From Candidatus Propionivibrio dominans (GTDB taxonomy: Bacteria > Pseudomonadota > Gammaproteobacteria > Burkholderiales > Rhodocyclaceae): a stretch of 64,000 nt of DNA. Position numbers and translations under genes: made by a program. The stretch is taken from positions 53,112 through 117,111 of the forward strand of contig JADJNC010000015.1 of NCBI GenBank assembly GCA_016709335.1. The letters are read 5' to 3'. The notes below the pieces were generated by a model. The model worked only from the letters and a program-made list of their open reading frames with translations, was not told the origin of the DNA and ran no database searches. Positions 39,166 through 48,643 of the stretch are shown piece after piece. Position 1 is the first letter of the stretch. Each line of letters starts with the position of its first letter.

Positions 39166-39626
39166 GGCGGGTACGAAATAAAGCTTGAATTCTCAGTTTG
39201 GCGTGATGCCATTATCGTAAGCCCTGATCCCCGGCTCTTCTCCCGCGGGTACCGCGGGGCGAAGGGTGCAAACCCCCTCTCCCCGCGGGAGAGGGTTGGG
39301 GTGAGGGCCAAACACTGGTCAAACTGGGTGTTGCGGCTGTCGCGCTCAACTGAGGTTTCCAGGATCACTGATCGACAGGACTTGCATTACGCTTGCACGT
39401 TTGATGTCAATTGCATTGCAGCGGTTGGTTACGAGTTTTCGGGCCAGTAGCCGATCGCTGTAGGTTTTCATCGTTCAGGCAAACCCTGAACCCTCACTGG
39501 AACTCGCCACCAAGCTCGTCGGGCTTGAATCGCCGGCATTGACCAGGGCGTGGCGGTCAGGGATACTTTACAGCCTGCGTTTAAATCCATGTCCTCAGTT
39601 ACCACAATCTGAACCGGAGAAACCCG
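39166..39626. other. Intergenic region with a CCCTCTCCCC/GGGAGAGGG hairpin
   Basis: This ~460-base gap holds an inverted repeat at 39275-39295 (CCCTCTCCCCGCGGGAGAGGG) followed by TTGGGGTGAGGGCC, a repeat type scattered in proteobacterial intergenic DNA. No gene with a usable start was found. The promoter of the tautomerase gene should lie in its last part. Confidence 0.55.
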
Positions 39627-40046
39627 ATGCCTCTGCTGAAGATACAAACCAACGTGGCTCTTGACGCCGATGCCGGAAAAGCGCTCGTCGCCGAGGCGTC
39701 GCGCGCCGTTGCCGGCTTGCTCGGAAAACCCGAGCGTTACGTCATGGTCTCGCTTGAAACCGCCGCGACGATGGCCTTCGGCGGTGACACGTCTTCGCTG
39801 GCCTATCTGGAAATGAAAAGCATCGGGTTGCCGCAAGGCCGCACGAGCGCTTTGTCCAAGGCACTGTGCGAACTCATGAACAAGGCGCTCGGCGTGAACG
39901 CCGAGCGGGTCTATATCGAGTTCGCCGACGCCCAGGGTGCCCTGTGGGGATGGAACGGCGGGACTTTTAATCTCTCCGGTTTCAATTCACAGCTTCAATT
40001 CACAGCCTCTCTGGGCATTCACCATTGCAGTTGCGATCGGTTCTGA
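39627..40046 (+). CDS. MIF-like tautomerase (phenylpyruvate tautomerase family), extended C-terminus
   Basis: The product begins MPLLKIQTNVAL with the catalytic Pro2 expected once Met is removed. It continues with PERYVMVSLETAATMAFGGD and YIEFADAQGALWGWNGGTF, closely matching the MIF family, which normally stops at about 114-118 residues near WGWNG.TF. Here the frame runs another 24 residues (NLSGFNSQLQFTASLG and onward) to 139, probably because the normal stop was lost. The extra tail has no recognisable feature. GAACCGGAG upstream of the ATG is a plausible ribosome-binding site. Confidence 0.87.
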   Translation: MPLLKIQTNVALDADAGKALVAEASRAVAGLLGKPERYVMVSLETAATMAFGGDTSSLAYLEMKSIGLPQGRTSALSKALCELMNKALGVNAERVYIEFADAQGALWGWNGGTFNLSGFNSQLQFTASLGIHHCSCDRF

Positions 40047-40440
40047 TACCTTGTCGCTGGCAACGGGGAGGCTCATGGGAATCCCGATGCCTGAAATCTG
40101 CCTGTGCTGCGTACGGGCTGACGAGTTGGAAGAGTCATCCGGAAACCGGGAATTTGCCCGGATTGAGCGTCGGCAGCGCAGCACATTGCAGCCTTGGGGA
40201 AAATCGAAGTCGGTGTCAGGATCCCGGCCAGACCTTCCATTCATGTTTTATGTAGGGACGGCAACTTCGTAGCGATTGCCGACGGTCGGGAACAATAATC
40301 GGGGAATAATTGTTCGAGGCCACCATGATTGGGCCAGCGTTTCTTGAGGGGCCGGTCTGCTGCCACTCAACCAGCGCCAGCAGAAAATCAGCAACCTTGG
40401 GCCGGTGCGTCTGCTTGTCAAAAACGCCTACTCACACTTT
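40047..40440. other. Non-coding stretch before the inverted-repeat element
   Basis: I see no gene with a recognisable product in these ~390 bases. Short open frames lack ribosome-binding sites. The piece separates the tautomerase from the IR-bounded element. Confidence 0.4.
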
Positions 40441-40858
40441 CGACCCCTATGCACAGTTTGAAACTATGTGCACCACTCTTGGGTAGAGTGATCGTAAATT
40501 CGGTAGTGCCTAGCATTGGGCGAAGTTTATCAGCGTAAAACTGTACATAGTTTCGGCGTCGGGGAGCGCAGCAATTCATTTCGTGCAATACGGCGACCGG
40601 CTCATCGCGATCCGGTTTGTGAAAAAGTAAAGGGGGAACCCCATTACGCCAGATGCCCCGAATTGACGGCGACGGCAATGAACACGGAGACATTCCATGC
40701 GAGTGACGCCGACGAATGTTTCTTGGTGATTGCGAGGAAAAAATGTTTTGGGAACGCGGCATGCCAAAAACTATGTGCAGCATTGCCGGCCTAAACGCCT
40801 TCAGATACTGCGATTCAGCGCCTACCTGCACATAGTTTCAAACTGTGCATAGGGGTCG
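40441..40858. mobile_element. 418-bp MITE-like element with perfect 32-bp terminal inverted repeats
   Basis: The 32 bases at 40441-40472 (starting CGACCCCTATGCACAGTTTG) are the exact reverse complement of 40827-40858. Each arm is itself partly palindromic around TTTGAAAC. Two further pieces of the motif lie inside (CTGTACATAGTTTCGGCG near 40540 and AAAACTATGTGCAGC near 40765). No transposase is encoded, so it would be non-autonomous. No target duplication is evident. It abuts the recombinase/IS91 block on its right side. Confidence 0.75.
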
Positions 40859-40994
40859 TTATGCTAAACCGCTGACGCGGTAATGGTGGGTTACCAGTCG
40901 TAGGCGGAGTCTCGAATTCACAAAGAGTCCCGATCGGAGAATGATGAAGTGGCTGCGTGCAGCACTTCCCTCAATTCCTATAAGGAGCTTGACC

Positions 40995-41856
40995 ATGACC
41001 TCACTACGCCAGCGGATGCTTGAAGATATGGCCATCCGCAATCTTGCCGAGAACACCCAATCGTCTACATCCAGCAGGACACTTTCACCGTGACCCGGAA
41101 GAACTGGGACCGGAAGAGATTCGAGCCTATCAGCTCCATCTGACGCAAACTCGAAAGCTCTCGGCCAGCAGTATCAGTGTGGCCACCGGCGCGTTGCGCT
41201 TTCTCTACAAGGTGACGCTCAAACGCCCTTGGGCCATTGACGAGATACCGATGCCCAAGCGCCCCTTCACGTTGCCGGTGATTCTCAGTCGCGAGGAAGT
41301 GATGCACTTCCTGGAGTCAATCGACAGCATCAAGCACCGGGCGATTCTGATGACCGCCTACGCGGCCGGCTTGCGTGTTTCCGAAGCCACCCATCTCAAG
41401 GTGACCGACATCGACAGCCAGCGCATGATGCTCCGTGTCGACCAAGGTAAAGGCGGTAAGGATCGATTGGTGATGCTCTCGCCGCGCCTGCTTGAGACGT
41501 TGCGTACCTACTGGCGATCCGCCCACCCGACGCAGTGGCTGTTTCCGGGCGATCCGCCCGATCAGCCGATCACCCGCAGTGCCGTCGAACTGGCCTGTCA
41601 GAAAGCGCACCGCGCCTCGGGCGTCACCAAGCCGATCACGCCGCACTCGCTGCGCCACGCTTTTGCCACCCACCTGCTCGAATCCGGCACCGATGTGCGC
41701 ACCATCCAGTTGCTGCTCGGTCATCGCAGTCTGGCCACCACCTCGCGCTACCTGAAAGTCGCCACCACCACCGTGTGCGCCACGACCAGCCCCTTCGACC
41801 TGTTGCCCCAGGTTCAACCGCCACCGACGATACCGACGCCCCCGGCTCATTTCTGA
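40995..41856 (+). pseudogene. Tyrosine recombinase (integrase) accompanying an IS91-type element, frameshifted
   Basis: The ATG at 40995 gives MTSLRQRMLEDMAIRNLAEN, the start of a SAM-like N-terminal domain, but the frame is lost between 41058 and 41085, where a few codons seem missing. From about 41085 the downstream frame continues as DPEELGPEEIRAYQLHLTQT and the whole catalytic domain: Arg in AAGLRVSEATHL, Lys in GKGGKDRLVML, His-x-x-Arg in PHSLRHAFATHLL, His in LLGHRSLATTSRY and the nucleophile Tyr in SRYLKV. Such recombinases are commonly paired with IS91-family transposases. It is probably inactive as written. Confidence 0.85.
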
Positions 41857-41861
41857 GACCG

Positions 41862-43066
41862 GACGTGCGTGCCACCGGGCTCGAGGTGGCGGACATCTTC
41901 ACCAGGCCGGGCCCCTCTACCGTCAGCAGCACGCTACGGCACTCAGCCGTGGGCAACGCGGCGTCATGAACGCCATTGAGCGCTGCCGAACTGCTGCGCT
42001 GGGCGGACACGTCGAGCAGTGTGATGCTTGCGGTCACCAGCGCATTGCCTTCAACAGTTGCAGAAATCGCCACTGCCCGAAGTGTCAGTCTCTGGTGCGT
42101 GCGCAATGGCTGGAAGATCGCCAGGCTGATCTCATTCCGGTGGAGTATTTCCACGTGGTCTTTACGCTACCCGAGGCGGTCGCGGCGATTGCGTATCAGA
42201 ACAAGGCGGTGGTCTACGGTCTCCTGTTTCGCGCCACCGCCGAGACCTTGCGCACGATCGCCGCCGATCCGAAACATCTGGGGGCCGAGATCGGCTTCAT
42301 CGCCATCCTGCACACCTGGGGGCAGAATCTGTTGCACCACCCGCATCTGCATTGCCTGGTCCCGGGTGGTGGTGTGAGTGCAGATGGCGAGCGCTGGATT
42401 TCCTGTCGTCCGGGGTTCTTTCTGCCGGTGCGTGTGCTTTCACGACTGTTTCGCCGGCTGTTTCTGGAACAGTTGCAGCGTGCGTTTGATGCCGGCGATC
42501 TGCACCTTTATCTCGCGCTTGAAGAACTTCAGGCACCGGCGGCCTTCGCCCGCTATCTGGCACCGGTGCGGAAAACCGAGTGGGTGGTTTACGCCAAACC
42601 TCCCTTTGGCGGACCCCAGCAGGTCCTCGAGTATCTCGGTCGCTACACGCATCGCGTCGCTATTTCCAATAACCGGCTGATCAACTTCGCTGATGATCAG
42701 GTCTGCTTTCGCTGGAAGGATTACCGCCATGAATCGCACCCGAAGGTCATGCAGTTGGCGGCCGACGAATTCATTCGCCGCTTTCTGCTTCATGTGTTGC
42801 CGAGCAGTTTTCAACGGATTCGGCATTACGGCTTCCTGGCCAACCGCTACCGTGCGGTCAAACTTGAACGATGCCTGGAGTTGCTGGCCGAACCCGCTCC
42901 GATCATCCCTGTTCCCGACGCTCCTCTCGACTACCGCGACCGCTACCAGTGGCTCACCGGAAAATCGTTGCGGGACTGCCCGAAGTGCGGCCAGGGCCAC
43001 ATGGTTTGCATCGAGACCTTCTTGCCGGGCACCCTGCCACGCGGACCACCGGGGGAGCGCGTATGA
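41862..43066 (+). pseudogene. IS91-family (HUH) transposase, frameshifted near the N-terminus
   Basis: The first residues (LRPDVRATGLEVADIFTR) are in one frame. A base is gained or lost near 41912-41922 (around GGGCCCCTC), and the rest reads from about 41920 as YRQQHATALSRGQRGVMNAI in another frame; the clean open part starts at the ATG at 41966 (366 residues). It shows the zinc-binding CDACGHQRIAFNSCRNRHCP, the HUH motif HPHLHCLVPGGG and the catalytic Tyr region YLGRYTHRVAISNNRL. These enzymes move DNA by rolling-circle transposition. The gene starts right after the recombinase gene. Confidence 0.87.
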
Positions 43067-43901
43067 AGGCTCATCCCATCGCGCGATGGTCCCTTTCCGG
43101 GTTTGCCTCACGGAACGGCGGATTTCCTTTGGTCTGGAACTCGTCATTCCATCACCCTGCGCACGGGTCATCGCTGGACTGTCGAGCAAATGGCACCGCT
43201 ATACCGTCAGGCACCGGACACACTGTCAGGAATTCAAGGCTCATGCTTCAATTTAGCCCTTCTGGCCTCGGTCTAATTCGCAGTTCGATGCGGCCGCTCT
43301 GATTCAATCCCCATAGCACTACCGTCTTCGCGCTGGTTTAGCACAACAGGATTTTTAGCCTACCGGGCGCGGTAGCCGCTCTGCGCCACTCCTCAACCGC
43401 AGTGCGCCGCGCCCGCTAACCTAAAAACCCTCTGCACTATGTAAACCTCTACATAGCGACCCTTTGCTGTCATTGGCAATAACTGGAAGCTGCCGGTCGT
43501 CGGTTGGTCACGAACAGCAAAAGCGGCCTTTGGCGATCCCGAATCAAGTTTCTCGCCTGAGCGGCGGGTTTCTAGCCTGGTCCAGCCGTTGCGATCAACA
43601 GAATTACTCAGCCAGAATGGCTGGGAACTGATCAAAATCTAGCCCGATGTTGGTCGCCCTATCAACTTTGGATACTCGATTGCAAGCAATGTGGGCTAGC
43701 GAACAGAACTCCTCATGCATTCTGCTCAACATGACTAGCAGGGGGCGTATAACCCTCCACTTTTCATCTGCACTTTTAAATGAGCAGTGCTGATTTTGAA
43801 AAATTATCAATAGTCATGGGCAATGCTTTGTCTTGTCACTTTTAGCCTTGTCAGCCAACGCGCGCAAGACTCAGGCAGTGATGAATTACAGGAAACCCAA
43901 C
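43067..43901. other. Intergenic region downstream of the IS91-type block
   Basis: About 835 bases contain no recognisable gene. A long imperfect dyad lies at about 43357-43412 (GGGCGCGGTAGCCGCTCTGC...GTGCGCCGCGCCCGC) and a CTATGTAAACCTCTACATAG palindrome at 43438-43457, followed by CGACCC as in the 418-bp element. These may mark the IS91-type terminus. The last 100 bases should hold the promoter of the cytochrome gene. Confidence 0.5.
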
Positions 43902-45920
43902 ATGAGAACTCGACATTTGCGCAGCATCATGGCCATACTGGCTATCACCGCAAGCAGTCTGGTGTTGGCCGCCAATGACCAAGTGGAACGGGGGCGCTAT
44001 CTGGCCCAGTTAGGCGACTGCGTTGCCTGCCATACCAGTGTCAAGGGAACGTCGATGGCCGGCGGGCGGGCACTGGATACGCCGTTCGGCAAGCTGTACT
44101 CAACGAACATTACGCCGGACAGGGCAACCGGCATCGGCAATTACACCTTCGAACAGTTTGATCGCGCCATGCGGAAGGGGATAGCCGCGGATGGTCACAA
44201 TCTCTATCCGGCCATGCCTTATCCCTCCTATGCCAAGATGGCGGTTGATGACATGCAGGCGCTCTACGCCTATCTGATGCAGGGGCTGGCCCCCGTCCAG
44301 CAGGCCAACAAGCCGTCCGAAATGAGCTGGCCTTTCAGCATGCGCTGGGGCCTGGCGATCTGGAACTGGCTGTTCCTCGATGACAAGCCCTTCGTGGCCG
44401 ATAGTGGCAAGGATGCAAACTGGAACCGGGGCGCCTATCTGGTCCAGGGGCTGGGTCATTGCGGCGCCTGCCACACCCCGCGCGGCCTGCTGTTCCAGGA
44501 AAAGGCGATGAGCGATTCGGGTTCCAATGGGTCGCTCTTCCTGTCCGGCGAGACAGTGGAATCCTGGCGCGCCTTGAGTCTGCGTGACCTATGGACGGTC
44601 GAGGACACCAAACTGTTCCTCAAGACAGGGCAGAACCGCTATGCGACTGCGTCAGGCAACATGGCAGATGTCATCATGCACAGCACGCAGAACATCAACG
44701 ACGCCGATCTGTTGGCCATTGCCAGCTATCTGAAATCGCTACCCGCCGGACCCCACGACAAGCCGGCCCACCCGGCGCCGAAGCTTCCTGTCGCCAAGGT
44801 GCCGGATGATCTCTTCAGCACGCGCGGTGGTTTGGGCTACATCCAGTTCTGTGGTGATTGTCACCGTGCCGATGGCAGTGGCGTCTACCAGGTCTTCCCG
44901 CCGCTGGCGGGCAATCCGACCGTCAGCTCCAGGGATGCCTCGACGCTGGTACATATCATCCTGACCGGTGGAAAGACGGCTGCGACGGCGACCCATCCGC
45001 GCGTGTTCGCCATGCCGGCCTTTGCCCGCCTGACAGATACCGAGCTGGCCGAGATTCTCAGTTTCGTCAGGACCAGCTGGGGTAATGGCTCGCCCATGGT
45101 CAGCACCGGCATGGTCGCCAAAATGCGAGCCGAACTCGATCCCCGGACAACAGATTTGAGCAAGTTCGAAACGCCGCGTCTGGCCAACATGTTGATGGCC
45201 GGGAATACCCCGCAACTGGTACGCGGCATGCGCCTGCACCTCGAAACCAGGGACTTGCTGCCCGGCAATGTCGGCAACCAGCTAAATTGCACGGGCTGCC
45301 ATCTGAACGCCGGGACGGTGGCCGACGGCTCGCCTTTCGTCGGGATTTCTGCCTTCTTCCCGAGTTATGGCGCCCGGGCCGGCAGGATCACCACGCTGGA
45401 GGATCGCATCAACGGTTGCTTCCGTCGTTCGATGAATGGCAAGCCACTCGCCAAGGACTCCGACGACATGAAAGCGATGGTGGCCTACTTTGACTGGATG
45501 AAGGGCGAAACAAAACCGGAAGACAAGGTCGCCGGGCGAGGCCTGGGCAAGATCGACCGCTCGATCAAGCCTGATCCGGAGAATGGCAAGAAGATCTACG
45601 CTGAACAATGCGCGGTCTGCCATGGCGAGAACGGCGAGGGGCTGAAGAATGCCGCCGGCAAGATGGTTTATCCCCCGCTATGGGGTAACGAGTCCTTCAA
45701 TATTGGCGCCGGCATGGCCCGGACCTATACCGCTGCCGCCTTCGTCAAGCGCAACATGCCGATTGGCTTCCACGACAATTTTCCGCTTGGTCAGGGAGGA
45801 CTGTCCGACCAGGAAGCGGTCGACGTAGCTGAGTACTTCAGCCACCAGCCGCGTCCGGACTTCCCGGACAAGGTCAAGGACTGGCCGAAGGACCCGAAAC
45901 CGTCCGATGCTCGCTATTGA
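43902..45920 (+). CDS. Five-haem c-type cytochrome: ADH/GADH-type triheme part fused to a TsdA-like diheme part
   Basis: The product is 672 residues from the ATG at 43902, chosen for its AGGAAA site and signal peptide (MRTRHLRSIMAILAITASSL then VLAAND). Five CxxCH motifs start at residues 40, 187, 317, 463 and 570. Residues ~25-390 resemble the triheme cytochrome subunit of membrane alcohol or gluconate dehydrogenases (RGRYLAQLGDCVACHTS, STNITPD, GLGHCGACHTPRG). Residues ~400-650 resemble thiosulfate dehydrogenase TsdA, including LNCTGCHLNAGT, DRINGCFRRSMNGK (Cys506, the TsdA axial Cys) and QCAVCHGENGEG. It is likely a periplasmic electron carrier or thiosulfate/tetrathionate enzyme with its own electron-transfer module. 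No dehydrogenase large subunit is adjacent. Confidence 0.88.
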   Translation: MRTRHLRSIMAILAITASSLVLAANDQVERGRYLAQLGDCVACHTSVKGTSMAGGRALDTPFGKLYSTNITPDRATGIGNYTFEQFDRAMRKGIAADGHNLYPAMPYPSYAKMAVDDMQALYAYLMQGLAPVQQANKPSEMSWPFSMRWGLAIWNWLFLDDKPFVADSGKDANWNRGAYLVQGLGHCGACHTPRGLLFQEKAMSDSGSNGSLFLSGETVESWRALSLRDLWTVEDTKLFLKTGQNRYATASGNMADVIMHSTQNINDADLLAIASYLKSLPAGPHDKPAHPAPKLPVAKVPDDLFSTRGGLGYIQFCGDCHRADGSGVYQVFPPLAGNPTVSSRDASTLVHIILTGGKTAATATHPRVFAMPAFARLTDTELAEILSFVRTSWGNGSPMVSTGMVAKMRAELDPRTTDLSKFETPRLANMLMAGNTPQLVRGMRLHLETRDLLPGNVGNQLNCTGCHLNAGTVADGSPFVGISAFFPSYGARAGRITTLEDRINGCFRRSMNGKPLAKDSDDMKAMVAYFDWMKGETKPEDKVAGRGLGKIDRSIKPDPENGKKIYAEQCAVCHGENGEGLKNAAGKMVYPPLWGNESFNIGAGMARTYTAAAFVKRNMPIGFHDNFPLGQGGLSDQEAVDVAEYFSHQPRPDFPDKVKDWPKDPKPSDARY

Positions 45921-45943
45921 TTGAACGCTCACCGCAACAGAAA

Positions 45944-45967
45944 AAACGCCCCGGGAAAGGGGCGTTT
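45944..45967. terminator. Bidirectional intrinsic terminator
   Basis: The 9-bp stem AAACGCCCC/GGGGCGTTT (45944-45952 with 45959-45967) has a 6-base loop, and further A's lie on the left arm side. It lies 23 bases past the cytochrome stop and also faces the end of the minus-strand gene at 46024, so it can serve both. Confidence 0.85.
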
Positions 45968-46023
45968 GCATAAATGAGAAGCAGCTTTCCGATCAGTAAG
46001 CTGACGCCCGATGTCATTTGCGA

Positions 46024-46371
46024 TTAGCGGCCTTTACCACCACCCATTCCCCCACCAGACCCCATCCCGCCACCCATCCCCCCGCCAGCGCCGGAGCCTT
46101 GACGCATGCCCCCGCCTTGTACGGGCGGGGTGTCCGGTAATGCAACTCCACGCTCCTTGGCTCGAAGCTGCATTTGTTCATGATGATCCAAACGAACTTG
46201 CTCACGCTCTTGAGTCGTTTTGGCGGCATTCATTTTCGTGCGCTGCTCCATTCGCTCCTGATTCGTCATCATCTGACTGCCGTAAACGGGTTCATCCGCA
46301 GCTATGGCGCCTGAAGTCATCAAACCCAAAGAGATTGCGGCAAGTACGATTTTTACTGTGTTCTTGGTCAT
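46024..46371 (-). CDS. Small exported protein with Gly/Met-rich tail
   Basis: The 115-residue product has a signal peptide (MTKNTVKIVLAAISLGLMTS then GAIA|ADEP), a charged central region (RMEQRTKMNAAKTTQEREQV) and a C-terminal tail of repeated GGGM/GGM units ending GKGR. Met- and Gly-rich tails can bind copper(I) or stay disordered; function here is unknown. GGAG precedes the ATG (minus strand). It is convergent with the cytochrome gene and shares its terminator. Similar small proteins occur in betaproteobacteria but I know no name for them. Confidence 0.75.
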   Translation of the reverse strand: MTKNTVKIVLAAISLGLMTSGAIAADEPVYGSQMMTNQERMEQRTKMNAAKTTQEREQVRLDHHEQMQLRAKERGVALPDTPPVQGGGMRQGSGAGGGMGGGMGSGGGMGGGKGR

Positions 46372-47063
46372 TTTTACTCTCCTAATTTAACGAAAATCGT
46401 TCAACCAAATTACTGAGTCTGAAGTTCTCTGGCACGCTTCAATCAAGTATTCAAACCAATTTTCGGCGGACACCTTGTTCAACCATATAGGCGTTCAAAT
46501 ACTCGCCGAACTGTTGCCTGAGACTCGTTGGCCATGTCGGCTTAATGCCAGTTGTGTTCATTCACAGAGAAAGTGCGACACAAATAAATGCGCATGCAAA
46601 TGCTAAGGGAAGTTAAATCGATGTTCTGTGCGCCAGAGCACATACGGGCGACAGCACGCGCTGCTCCAGAAACGATGAGGCAAGGGTGTCCGTCGATCCT
46701 CGCATTGCCGCGTTGATACATGAGGCGATTGTGATAGTCGGCTAGCCGAAGTTCAGGCCACGAATATTGCCAGCGCGGATTGAATGTCGGGTTACGAGTC
46801 GCCAGGGTCAGTCAATGGCCGCAATGAAGAAAAATCCCGAGTGGCGGGTCATGGCCGAAAGTACTCATAGCGCCATGCTACCGCAAAGCAGACGTAAGAG
46901 CCGAATCATGGTGCATGCGAGAGATGCTGATCAGTGCCCTCATTCAGTCTCCAGGTGAGCGTGGGTAAGGTGCCGAGCTTTGCTTGAACGGCAGGTTCGT
47001 ACAGTGCCTTCCCGTGCGCAAGGAAATGATATGCTGTTCGAACCTTCGTGGAGCCAATGATAG
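46372..47063. other. Intergenic region between the Gly/Met-rich protein and HD-GYP genes
   Basis: About 690 bases show no convincing gene. Both flanking genes read away from it, so it must hold both promoters; AT-rich stretches at 46380-46480 fit the minus-strand promoter. Short frames inside lack ribosome-binding sites. Confidence 0.45.
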
Positions 47064-48284
47064 ATGACTTTGCAAATCGACCTTAAAAGCGCTGTGCTGG
47101 CCTTGTCGGACGCCCTTGACCTGGTCGGGGTGAACGATTTTCAGCACGGCAAGCGGGTGGCAATGATCGCGCGAAAAAGCGCCGTTCTGCTCGGCTTGCC
47201 TGAGGCGCAACTCGACAACCTGGTATGCGCCTGCCTGCTCCATGACATCGGCGTTTCATCCACTGCCATGCACCGGCGGCTGATGCACGATTCGGAATGG
47301 AATGATCGGCATGCCCATTGCGAACGCGGGCATGAGCTGTTGCAGCCTTTTGCTCACCTGTCGCTGCTGGCCAATGCCATCCGCTACCACCATACGCCCT
47401 GGGCTGAACTGCCCCCCGGCCTGAGCGAGGCCGATGCGGTGGACAGCAACCTGATTCTTCTTGCCGACCGCGTGGACTCGGTGCTGCTGCGGGAAGGGCT
47501 GGAAAACCCGTTGCTGCACCGGGAAGCGATCTGCGCCGAAATCGAAGCCATGGCCGGTCGCCTGCTCGCGCCCGAGGTCGTCAGTGCCTTTATCGGGGCC
47601 GCCGCCAACGAGGCTTTCTGGATTTCTCTGGTGCCGCGCCACGTGCAGTTTTACCTGTCCGAATTGCCGCTGGCCAACTGGCGGGTGACCATCGAGTTCC
47701 CCCAGTTCCGCCATGTGGCGCGCCTGGTATCGAGCATCGTCGACGCCAAGAGCCACTTCACCGCGTCGCACTCGCTGGGCGTGGCGCAGCTTTCCCGGCA
47801 TCTGGGAGAACACATGGGATTGCACGACGACGCGCTGGTGCAGGTGGAAATCGCCGGACTGATGCATGACGTGGGCAAGCTGTGCGTACCGGACGAAATT
47901 GTCGACAAGCCTTTTCCCCTCACCCCGGTGGAATACTCGGTCATGGAGCGGCACAGTTTCGAGACCTATCAGATCCTGCGCCATATCCCCGGAATGGAGA
48001 CGGTTGCCGAATGGGCGGCCTTCCACCATGAAACGCTGAACGGTCGTGGTTATCCCTTCCGTCACAAGGCCGAACGTCTCAGTCTTGAAGCCCGCATCGT
48101 CGCCGTAGCGGATGTATTCCAGGCGCTGGCACAGGCACGCCCCTACCGCGGTCCCCAACCCACGGAAGATATTCCCCGCATCCTGGGCCTGTTTGTCGCC
48201 AACGGGGCACTTGATCCTGAGGTGGTGGCTTTGGCCAGCGAGGACCTGCAGGCGAGCTGGCTGGCCGCCACGCAAACACTCTGA
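47064..48284 (+). CDS. Double-HD protein with a C-terminal HD-GYP domain (putative c-di-GMP phosphodiesterase)
   Basis: The 406-residue product has an N-terminal HD region (FQHGKRVAMIARKSAVLLGL, then LLHDIGVSS) and a C-terminal HD-GYP domain: HSLGVAQLSRHLGEH, LMHDVGKLCVPDEIVDKP, HSFETYQILRHI, AAFHHETLNGRGYPFRH and IVAVADVFQALAQARPYR. The HHExxxGxGYP signature is present. Such proteins hydrolyse cyclic di-GMP in the cytoplasm and lower biofilm signalling; no receiver or membrane domain is attached. The start at 47064 follows a weak site. It is monocistronic. Confidence 0.88.
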   Translation: MTLQIDLKSAVLALSDALDLVGVNDFQHGKRVAMIARKSAVLLGLPEAQLDNLVCACLLHDIGVSSTAMHRRLMHDSEWNDRHAHCERGHELLQPFAHLSLLANAIRYHHTPWAELPPGLSEADAVDSNLILLADRVDSVLLREGLENPLLHREAICAEIEAMAGRLLAPEVVSAFIGAAANEAFWISLVPRHVQFYLSELPLANWRVTIEFPQFRHVARLVSSIVDAKSHFTASHSLGVAQLSRHLGEHMGLHDDALVQVEIAGLMHDVGKLCVPDEIVDKPFPLTPVEYSVMERHSFETYQILRHIPGMETVAEWAAFHHETLNGRGYPFRHKAERLSLEARIVAVADVFQALAQARPYRGPQPTEDIPRILGLFVANGALDPEVVALASEDLQASWLAATQTL

Positions 48285-48351
48285 ACGCATTCCTGGCCGG
48301 CGAGCGAGGATTTGCGGGCTCGCCCGCAAGTCGAAGCGGAACACGATCACG

Positions 48352-48525
48352 AACAGCTACGAAACAACTTCAACTTTTCTTGCGTTTGAAATTTGAATTG
48401 GGTAGGTAAAGGTGACACATCGTAGGTCGGGTTATGCTGAGAAGCATAACCCGACGCCAGTGTTTGCCTCATCATCCAACGATTGTCGGGTTACGCTACG
48501 CTAACCCGACCTACTGGCTGGATTG
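48352..48525. repeat. Composite intergenic repeat: CTACGAAA-type unit plus GTCGGGTTA dyad
   Basis: The first ~60 bases copy the repeat at 28274 (CTACGAAACAACTTCAACTT and onward to GAATTGGG). GGTGACACATCGTAGGTCGG follows, then TTATGCTGAGAAGCATAACC, a dyad, and a second pair GTCGGGTTACGCTACGCTAA/CCCGACCTAC. The same series recurs at 49236-49410. Confidence 0.75.
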
Positions 48526-48643
48526 CGAGATCTTTATCTTGGTGAATCTTTGTGTTCTTTGTGACTTGGTGGTAAAGCTTTTCCATCACTTTCAACTTGA
48601 CTGACAAGCAGTAGTAATTCGTACAGGCGGCTATCCGCTTGGC

